Shown here: piece after piece, positions 1 through 4,997 of the stretch | Layout: each line of letters begins with the position of its first letter | Position numbering within the stretch: the first letter of the stretch is position 1 | NCBI GenBank assembly: GCA_000432855.1 | Contig: HF990837.1 | Location: forward strand, 1-11,658 | Direction: 5' to 3' | DNA: 11,658 nucleotides | Origin: Firmicutes bacterium CAG:822 | GTDB lineage: Bacteria > Bacillota_I > Bacilli_A > RF39 > UBA660 | Notes under the pieces: model-generated | Seen by the model: the letters and a program-made list of their open reading frames with translations, nothing else | Database searches by the model: none | Told to the model about the DNA's origin: nothing | Translations under genes and position numbers: made by a program

Positions 1-28
1 TTTTGTTCCTAAGTTTTCTTTTTGCCAT
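1..28 (-). CDS. 5' end of a leftward gene, product unknown (partial)
   Basis: The minus strand shows an ATG at 28-26 and nine open codons reading MAKRKLRNK before the window ends. A ribosome site AAAGGAAG (37-44, minus) lies 8 nt upstream, and an extended -10 box precedes it. Another ATG at 35-33 hits a stop after a few codons, so 28 is the likely start. The basic N-terminus is too short to assign a family. The gene is divergent from sepF. Confidence 0.45.
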
Positions 29-50
29 AAATCATACTTCCTTTAGAATA

Positions 51-59
51 ATTATATCA
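51..59 (-). promoter_or_regulatory. Extended -10 promoter element for the leftward gene
   Basis: On the minus strand 59 to 51 reads TGATATAAT, a perfect TGnTATAAT extended -10. No convincing -35 lies 17 bp upstream; TTGCTA at 76-71 would leave only 14 bp. Predicted transcription start is near 44, giving a leader of about 16 nt that begins at the ribosome site. Same pattern as several other promoters in this window. Confidence 0.45.
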
Positions 60-179
60 GAAATAGAAAGTAGCAAAAGCTAAATATAACATTAAATAAA
101 AAATAATTGGTATTTTATGGCTTACTTTACACAAAATAAGAAAAGTAAAGAAAAAAACATTTTCTTTTTCCTAAATCTA

Positions 180-188
180 TGATAAAAT
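180..188 (+). promoter_or_regulatory. Probable extended -10 promoter for sepF-divIVA
   Basis: TGATAAAAT at 180-188 is an extended -10 with one mismatch to TATAAT. The -35 area around 160-165 is a poor, T-rich match. Predicted start near 195, about 43 nt before the sepF ATG. The rest of the 29-237 intergenic stretch is A/T-rich and contains one weak inverted repeat (147-154 with 160-167), for which I see no function. Confidence 0.4.
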
Positions 189-237
189 TAAGTATAGCAA
201 AGAAAGTAGTTTTGAAAAAAACTTAAGGAGGATAAAT

Positions 238-642
238 ATGGGTTTAATAAAAAAAATCATGGGTGAAGAAGAAGATGTTTTTGCTGCACCATCAAATGAC
301 CAATACTATGATTTAAAAACAGAGGAGGCTTTAACTGAAGAAGGCGGCGCTAAAATGATTTTATTAGAGCCAAGAGCTTACTCTGAATCACAACAAATTG
401 CTGATCATTTAAAGAAAAGAAATACTGTAGTCGTTAACTTGAAAAGAGTTACCCCTGAACAGGCTAAAAGAATTGTTGATTTCTTAAGTGGTACAATTTA
501 TGCAATTGGTGGGGATTTGCAAAAAATTGGTGGTGGCATATTCCTATGTACACCAAATAATGTCAGTGTTCAAGGTAAAATAACTAATGATACTGAAGGT
601 AAAGGAATTCACGATAACAATAATATAGATATAGAGTGGTAA
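238..642 (+). CDS. sepF: Cell division protein SepF
   Basis: SepF (formerly YlmF) is a membrane-binding, ring-forming partner of FtsZ that tethers and aligns FtsZ filaments at the division septum of Gram-positive bacteria. The 134-residue product has the family layout. It opens with a short amphipathic helix (MGLIKKIMG) of the membrane-binding type and continues through an acidic linker (about 10-37). A compact domain follows (about 38-112), containing the conserved NLKRVTPEQAKRIVDFLSG stretch, a GGDLQKIGGG turn and FLCTP. The C-terminal tail is short and hydrophilic. Length is slightly below the usual ~150, the difference being in the linker and tail. The start has a near-perfect site, AAGGAG at 225-230. 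In Bacillus ylmG and ylmH separate sepF from divIVA; here divIVA follows 44 nt later, so the two are probably cotranscribed. Confidence 0.93.
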   Translation: MGLIKKIMGEEEDVFAAPSNDQYYDLKTEEALTEEGGAKMILLEPRAYSESQQIADHLKKRNTVVVNLKRVTPEQAKRIVDFLSGTIYAIGGDLQKIGGGIFLCTPNNVSVQGKITNDTEGKGIHDNNNIDIEW

Positions 643-686
643 ATAAAAGAATATAGGGCGTACATCGCCGAGGTGAGGTCGAGTTT

Positions 687-1166
687 ATGGAAAAATTTAC
701 AAGAGTCATGAGAGGTTATGATCCTGATGAAGTTAATAACTTTTTAGATCAAGTTATTAAAAGAGTCGAAAAGATGATAGCTGATATTGATGCTAAAAAT
801 AAATTAATAGTTGATAAAAATGATGAAATTAGACGCTTAAAGTCAAAAATTGACGAAACTAGCGCTTTAAAAGAAAAACTCGAACAATACGAAAGAATGG
901 AAAGCACTTTAAATAGAGCTATCCTAATGGCTCAAAAAACCTCTGACCAGTTAAAAGTCGCCGCTCACCGCGAAAGCGAAATAATCTTAGACGATGCCAA
1001 GAAAAACGCCAGTCGAATCGTTAATGAAGCTTTAATTAAAGCTGAAAAAATCGAAAATGATGCCGATATGATGAAAAGAAATATTAATGTTTTGAAACGT
1101 CGTCTTAAAAATATCGTCGAATCCCAACTTGAAATTATCGACGATATGGATAAACTAGATATATAA
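687..1166 (+). CDS. divIVA: DivIVA-family cell division / polarity protein
   Basis: DivIVA-type proteins recognise curved membrane at septa and poles and recruit division, chromosome-anchoring or wall-growth partners. The 159-residue product has a DivIVA N-terminal motif (RGYDPDEVNNFLDQV, residues 9-23), then almost continuous coiled coil. It includes the typical segment around residues 69-122 (ERMESTLNRAILMAQK, then ESEIILDDAKKNASRIVNEA). The start at 687 is supported by AGGTGAGG (671-678) 8 nt upstream. It leaves the protein about nine residues shorter at the N-terminus than B. subtilis DivIVA. Aligned to that protein, the membrane-inserting Phe17-Arg18 pair becomes Met8-Arg9. It is shorter at the C-terminus too. 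The gene follows sepF, and its 3' end overlaps the likely promoter of the T-box leader. A more distant DivIVA-domain paralogue cannot be ruled out, but the sepF-divIVA-ileS neighbourhood favours orthology. Confidence 0.88.
   Translation: MEKFTRVMRGYDPDEVNNFLDQVIKRVEKMIADIDAKNKLIVDKNDEIRRLKSKIDETSALKEKLEQYERMESTLNRAILMAQKTSDQLKVAAHRESEIILDDAKKNASRIVNEALIKAEKIENDADMMKRNINVLKRRLKNIVESQLEIIDDMDKLDI
1129..1156 (+). promoter_or_regulatory. Candidate promoter of the T-box leader
   Basis: TTGAAA (1129-1134) and TAAACT (1151-1156) are separated by 16 bp, inside the last codons of divIVA. The predicted start near 1163 lies just before the T-box stem I. The -10 matches only 4 of 6 consensus bases, and read-through from sepF-divIVA could also supply leader transcripts, so this is a candidate only. 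Confidence 0.35.
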
Positions 1167-1167
1167 A

Positions 1168-1382
1168 TGCAGATGATAGAGACGGTATATTAAATTTAGT
1201 TTCAAAGAGAGTTAGTAATTTGGTGAAAACTAACAGCTAATTAATATATAGATCACTCTTGATGTTTCTTTTTGAACCAGAGTAAATAAGAACGGTAACG
1301 CGTTATAGTTATTAAGTGTACTTTGAAGTAAAATAAGGTGGTACCGCGGGTAAACTCGTCCTTAATCTAAGGGCGGTTTTTT
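1168..1382 (+). promoter_or_regulatory. T-box riboswitch leader, isoleucine (ATC) specifier
   Basis: T-box leaders bind a tRNA by its anticodon and test its 3' end: uncharged tRNA stabilises an antiterminator, charged tRNA lets the terminator form. The hallmarks are visible. A GA/K-turn motif AGATGA lies at 1171-1176. GAG (1179-1181) pairs with CTC (1256-1258), and TATATTAA (1186-1193) pairs with TTAATATA (1241-1248). Between the two helices lies the specifier loop TAGATCA (1249-1255), in which ATC (1252-1254) is followed by the usual purine. AGAGAG (1206-1211) and the distal GTTAGT/ACTAAC hairpin with GGTG (1222-1225) form the head of stem I. The T-box itself, AAGGTGGTACCGCG, is at 1335-1348; its UGGU (1339-1342) fits an ACCA 3' end, as expected for tRNA-Ile with discriminator A. 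The specifier points to isoleucine, and ileS is indeed the last gene of the downstream operon. Confidence 0.93.
1356..1382 (+). terminator. T-box intrinsic terminator
   Basis: CGTCCTTA (1357-1364) pairs with TAAGGGCG (1368-1375) around a three-base loop; T1356-G1376 can extend the stem, and six T follow (1377-1382). The 5' arm overlaps the CCTT that would pair with AAGG of the T-box in the antiterminator, so the two structures exclude each other. Confidence 0.9.
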
Positions 1383-1383
1383 A

Positions 1384-1412
1384 TTGTCGTAATAATGGTT
1401 GTATGTTATAAT
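1384..1412 (+). promoter_or_regulatory. Candidate second promoter between T-box terminator and hydrolase gene
   Basis: TTGTCG (1384-1389), a 17-bp spacer and TATAAT (1407-1412), the latter preceded by TG at 1404-1405, make an extended -10 promoter. Its predicted start near 1419 would give a ~12-nt leader that begins at the ribosome site. It lies immediately downstream of the T-box terminator, so transcripts from it would not be controlled by tRNA-Ile charging. Confidence 0.5.
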
Positions 1413-1430
1413 TAAAAGTAGGTGAATGAA

Positions 1431-2162
1431 ATGTTTAAATATAGAAATATTGATATAAATTACGTTAGATATGGTAATATAAATAATCAGACAGTTGTCT
1501 TATTACATGGATGGGGTCAAAACATCGAAATGATGAAACCTGTTGGTGATAGTTTAACTGATAATGATGTTATTATTATCGACCTTCCTGGACATGGAAA
1601 AAGTGAAGAGCCAAAAGAAGTATGGAGCTTAAATGATTTTGTAGATATGATTCATGAACTACTTAATAGTTTAAATGTTCAAAATCCTATTTTAATTGGT
1701 CATTCATTTGGCGGTAAATTAAGTTTATTATATGCGAGTATGTATCCAGTAAACAAACTAGTCTTATTTGGTAGTCCTTTTAAAGTTAAGAAAAATCCAA
1801 ATAGTTTAAAAGTAAAAACATTAAAGAAGTTAAAAACTTTACCTGGATTAAATAAATTAGCTGAAACTATGAAAAAACACATGGGTTCTACTGATTATCG
1901 AAATGCTAGCCCAATGATGCGCGATATATTAGTTAGACATGTTAATACTGATATAACTGAAGATGTCAAAAAAATTAAATGTCCAACTATAATTATATGG
2001 GGTACTAATGATCAGGCAGTGTCAATTGCCGATGCTTACGAATTAGAATCATTAATGCCCGATGCAGCGGTTATTCAGTATGATGGTTGTACACATTACG
2101 CCTATTTAGAAAGATTAGGCCAGACAAATCGTATCATAAAAAACTTTATAAAGGAGAAATAA
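1431..2162 (+). CDS. Alpha/beta hydrolase
   Basis: A serine hydrolase of the alpha/beta fold, 243 residues if it starts at the ATG at 1431. That start has GTAGGTG at 1416-1424 a good distance upstream; an in-frame GTG at 1422 lies inside this site and is less likely. Visible landmarks are the oxyanion-hole HGWG (26-29), DLPGHGKS (51-58), the nucleophile elbow GHSFGG (90-95, Ser92), an acid in WGTNDQ (Asp194) and the catalytic His222 in CTHYAYLE. No signal peptide is seen, so it is cytosolic. The stop codon is one base from the ATG of the MurF-like gene, whose ribosome site lies within this gene, so the two are translationally coupled. The substrate cannot be read from the sequence. The context suggests a role with peptidoglycan precursors or lipid, but that is inference. 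Confidence 0.88.
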   Translation: MFKYRNIDINYVRYGNINNQTVVLLHGWGQNIEMMKPVGDSLTDNDVIIIDLPGHGKSEEPKEVWSLNDFVDMIHELLNSLNVQNPILIGHSFGGKLSLLYASMYPVNKLVLFGSPFKVKKNPNSLKVKTLKKLKTLPGLNKLAETMKKHMGSTDYRNASPMMRDILVRHVNTDITEDVKKIKCPTIIIWGTNDQAVSIADAYELESLMPDAAVIQYDGCTHYAYLERLGQTNRIIKNFIKEK

Positions 2163-2163
2163 T

Positions 2164-3759
2164 ATGGCAAAAGAATTTCTAATTTCCGTTATTATTTATT
2201 TCATTTATGTTTTCTTAAAAAGCGGTAATTCTATACATATGCTTCAGCAAAATAAGTACAACCGCAAAAAAACATATTTAAAATGGCTGGCTAAAAATCC
2301 CGCGAAAGGATTCAAAGATTATAGTATATTTTTTGTGTTATTAATAGTGTTTATCTTTATTGGTAATTTACCACTATTGATATTGTGCTTTAACGTTTTA
2401 TATTTAATTTTAACAGCCAATTTGCTTTTAGAAAGAAAAAAATCTCAAAACAAATTGCCCCTTAAATACACCGCTAGAGTAAAAAGATTGATTGTCACAA
2501 ATACAATTGTTTTATTACTTCCAATAATAATTATGTGTTTCTTCGTAAACGAAATCAATTTAGTTTATTGTTACTTAATATTAGGACTACTTGCTTATCT
2601 GAACTGTTTATATATTTTAATTGCTTTATTAATAAATACCCCAGTTGAAAGTCTAGTCGGTTTGTATTTTAAACATAAAGCCATTAATAAAATTAAAAGT
2701 ATGAAATCCTTAAAAGTAATAGGTATTACTGGAAGTTATGGTAAAACAAGTAGTAAAAACATTTTAAATGATATTTTAAATATTAAATATAATTCAATGC
2801 CAACCCCTAAAAATTTCAATACCCCGTTTGGCTTGATGATTACAATTAATAACTACTTAGATAAATTTACCGATGTATTTATTGCCGAAATGGGTGCCTG
2901 TCAAGAAGGGGACATTAAAGAACTTTGTGATTTAGTTCATCCAAAATATGGTATTATTACAAGAATTGGTGTTGCTCATTTGGCCACCTTTGGTTCAAGA
3001 GAAAATATTCAAAAGACTAAATTTGAATTAATAGAATCATTACCTAGTGATGGTATCGGAATTTTAAATGGTGATGATGAATGGCAAAGAAGTTATAAAA
3101 TAAAAAATAACTGTAAAATAAAATGGATCGGTATCGATAGTGAAGATGTCGACGTCCGAGCTAAAAACATTACCTTAAGTCCTAAAGGAACTAAATTTGA
3201 TTGTTATTTCAAAGGTGATGATAAACCATATCAATTTGAAACTAAGTTATTAGGATATGCCAATGTCTATAATATTTTAGCTGGTATTGCTTTAGGCATA
3301 GAATTTGGTATGACTATCGAACAATTACAAGCTGGTGTTTCAAAAGTAAAACCCGTTGAACACCGCCTAGAATTAAAAAGAAATGGAGACATTACTATTA
3401 TCGATGATGCCTATAATTCAAACCCAACTGGAGCTAAAATGGCCTTAGACGTTTTAAAACTAATGCCTGGAAAACATATTGTTGTAACTCCAGGAATGAT
3501 TGAACTTGGCAATGAAGAATATGCCAAAAACAAAGAATTCGGTATGCAAATAGCTGATTGTGCTGATGAAGTGGTATTGGTTGGCGCTGAAAAAACAAAA
3601 CCGATTCAAGATGGCTTAAAAGAAAAAGGTTATGATGAAAACAAAATTCATATAATAAATGATGTTTTAAAAGCATTCCCACTAGTACAAACCTTAAAAG
3701 AAAATGAGACTTATGTGCTTTTGGAAAATGACTTACCAGATATATTTAATGAAAAATAA
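2164..3759 (+). CDS. Membrane-anchored MurF-like Mur ligase
   Basis: MurF joins D-Ala-D-Ala to UDP-MurNAc-tripeptide using ATP. This 531-residue protein has a MurF-like catalytic half: P-loop GITGSYGKTS (187-196), conserved His272 in GVAHLATFGS, a candidate carbamylated lysine at 286 (TKFELIE), HRLELKR (400-406), the MurF signature DDAYNSNP (414-421) and TPGMIELG (442-449). The first ~165 residues are unusual. Instead of the soluble UDP-MurNAc-binding domain of textbook MurF, there are hydrophobic segments at about 5-20, 53-89, 109-128 and 131-158, probably four to six membrane spans. The ATPase and C-terminal domains would then sit at the inner membrane face. D-Ala-D-Ala ligase follows after 14 nt, which supports a MurF-type reaction. 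Whether it is the cell's only MurF or a paralogue with a lipid-linked or other substrate is not visible here. Confidence 0.85.
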   Translation: MAKEFLISVIIYFIYVFLKSGNSIHMLQQNKYNRKKTYLKWLAKNPAKGFKDYSIFFVLLIVFIFIGNLPLLILCFNVLYLILTANLLLERKKSQNKLPLKYTARVKRLIVTNTIVLLLPIIIMCFFVNEINLVYCYLILGLLAYLNCLYILIALLINTPVESLVGLYFKHKAINKIKSMKSLKVIGITGSYGKTSSKNILNDILNIKYNSMPTPKNFNTPFGLMITINNYLDKFTDVFIAEMGACQEGDIKELCDLVHPKYGIITRIGVAHLATFGSRENIQKTKFELIESLPSDGIGILNGDDEWQRSYKIKNNCKIKWIGIDSEDVDVRAKNITLSPKGTKFDCYFKGDDKPYQFETKLLGYANVYNILAGIALGIEFGMTIEQLQAGVSKVKPVEHRLELKRNGDITIIDDAYNSNPTGAKMALDVLKLMPGKHIVVTPGMIELGNEEYAKNKEFGMQIADCADEVVLVGAEKTKPIQDGLKEKGYDENKIHIINDVLKAFPLVQTLKENETYVLLENDLPDIFNEK

Positions 3760-3773
3760 AGGAGTGATTTATA

Positions 3774-4970
3774 ATGATTAAAGTTGGAGTTATTTTTGGT
3801 GGAGATTCAGTTGAACATGAAGTAAGTATAATCTCAGCCTTACAAGCAATGGAAAATATTGATGAAGAAAAATATGAAATAGTACCTATATATATTAGTA
3901 AGGATCGTCACTTTTATACTGGGGCAGCCTTAAGAGATATGGATACATTTAAATACTTTGATAACATGAAAAAGTTTGTCAAAGAGATAACTATATGTCG
4001 TAAAGATAAAGATATTGTTCTTCAAAAAGTAAAAGGATTTTTCGGAAGAAACGTTAATACAATTGATGTAGCTTTCCCAATTGTCCATGGTAAAGGAGTT
4101 GAAGATGGTTCTTTAGCTGGTTTCTTAGAAACATTAGGTCTTCCAGTTGTTGGACCTTCAGTTTTAGGAGCTGCTTTAGGTCAAGATAAAGTAGTCTTAA
4201 AACAAGTATTAGAAGCTAATGATATTAAAACACCTAAATATGTTTGGTTCTATGATTACGAATATAGTATGAATAAAGACGAAATATTAAATAAGGTAGA
4301 AACCTTAGGGTATCCAGTAATTGTTAAACCAGCTAATTTAGGTAGTACTATCGGTATTGGTGTAGCTCATAGTAGAAATGAACTAGAGACAAAAATAGAC
4401 GAAGCTTTAGAATACGAAAGAAAAATAGTTGTTGAAGAAATGATACCAAACCTACTAGAATTAAATTGTGCGGTTTGTGGAACCTATGAATATTATGAAA
4501 CAAGTTTAGTCGCTGAAATGAAGATGAAACATGAACTCTTAACCTTTGAAGATAAATATTTAGGTGGCGGCAAAGGTAAGGGCATGAAAGGTTCAGCTAA
4601 AACGCCAAATTCAATGTCTACAAGTGAATTTGAAGTTCCTGCAAATATCCCAGAAGAAATGACTAATAAAATATATGAAATATCTAAACAAGTATTCAGA
4701 ACTTTAAATTTAAAAGGTGTTTGCCGTATAGATTATTTAGTAAATCGTGAAACTGGCGATATATATGTTAACGAACCAAATACTATTCCTGGTTCTCTCG
4801 CATTCTATTTGTATGAACCTAAAGGTAAAAAATATAAGACTTTAACAGATGAATTAATCAAATCTGCTATTAAAGATTACAAAAATGAAATGCGTAAAAC
4901 ATCAAGTTTTACCTCTAACATTTTAAGTGAATATAATGGTGGTAAAGGATTAAAAAAGGGAGTTAAATAA
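3774..4970 (+). CDS. ddl: D-alanine--D-alanine ligase family protein
   Basis: ATP-grasp enzyme that makes the D-Ala-D-Ala dipeptide used by MurF. Family landmarks over 398 residues: GGDSVEHEVS (9-18, with the active-site Glu14), HGKGVEDG (105-112), KPANLGSTIG (185-194), the omega-loop EDKY (259-262) and the Mg-binding NEPNTIPG (333-340). Lys261-Tyr262 at the place of the E. coli DdlB Lys-Tyr pair favours D-Ala rather than D-lactate as second substrate. Compared with the ~305-residue E. coli enzymes it is long. It has an extended glycine/lysine-rich omega loop (263-290) and a C-terminal tail of about 40 residues ending in GGKGLKKGVK. HGxGVEDG replaces the commoner HGxxGEDG. From memory these traits mark a Bacillota subfamily found next to membrane MurF-like ligases; I cannot verify that here. 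AAAGGAGTG precedes the start. Confidence 0.9.
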   Translation: MIKVGVIFGGDSVEHEVSIISALQAMENIDEEKYEIVPIYISKDRHFYTGAALRDMDTFKYFDNMKKFVKEITICRKDKDIVLQKVKGFFGRNVNTIDVAFPIVHGKGVEDGSLAGFLETLGLPVVGPSVLGAALGQDKVVLKQVLEANDIKTPKYVWFYDYEYSMNKDEILNKVETLGYPVIVKPANLGSTIGIGVAHSRNELETKIDEALEYERKIVVEEMIPNLLELNCAVCGTYEYYETSLVAEMKMKHELLTFEDKYLGGGKGKGMKGSAKTPNSMSTSEFEVPANIPEEMTNKIYEISKQVFRTLNLKGVCRIDYLVNRETGDIYVNEPNTIPGSLAFYLYEPKGKKYKTLTDELIKSAIKDYKNEMRKTSSFTSNILSEYNGGKGLKKGVK

Positions 4971-4997
4971 TAAATTATAAAATAAGGAGATGTATTT

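Noticed and set aside
147..167. Inverted repeat AAAGAAAA / TTTTCTTT upstream of sepF as a terminator
   Set aside because: Nearly all A-T pairs in an AT-rich spacer with no gene ending upstream; chance is a sufficient explanation.
1422..1430. GTG at 1422 as start of the hydrolase
   Set aside because: It overlaps the ribosome site AGGTG that serves the ATG at 1431, and the added residues are not part of the hydrolase fold.
1700..1882. Open frame of 60 codons on the minus strand
   Set aside because: It lies wholly inside the alpha/beta hydrolase gene, has no ribosome site, and its product looks like antisense of AT-rich codons.
3434..3682. Open frame of 82 codons on the minus strand
   Set aside because: It overlaps the conserved C-terminal domain of the MurF-like ligase, and its His/Leu/Gln-rich product is typical of an antisense shadow.
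3774..4970. Vancomycin-resistance type D-Ala-D-Lac ligase
   Set aside because: The omega loop has Lys-Tyr as in D-Ala-D-Ala ligases rather than the His-containing VanA-type sequence, and no vanH or vanX neighbour is present.
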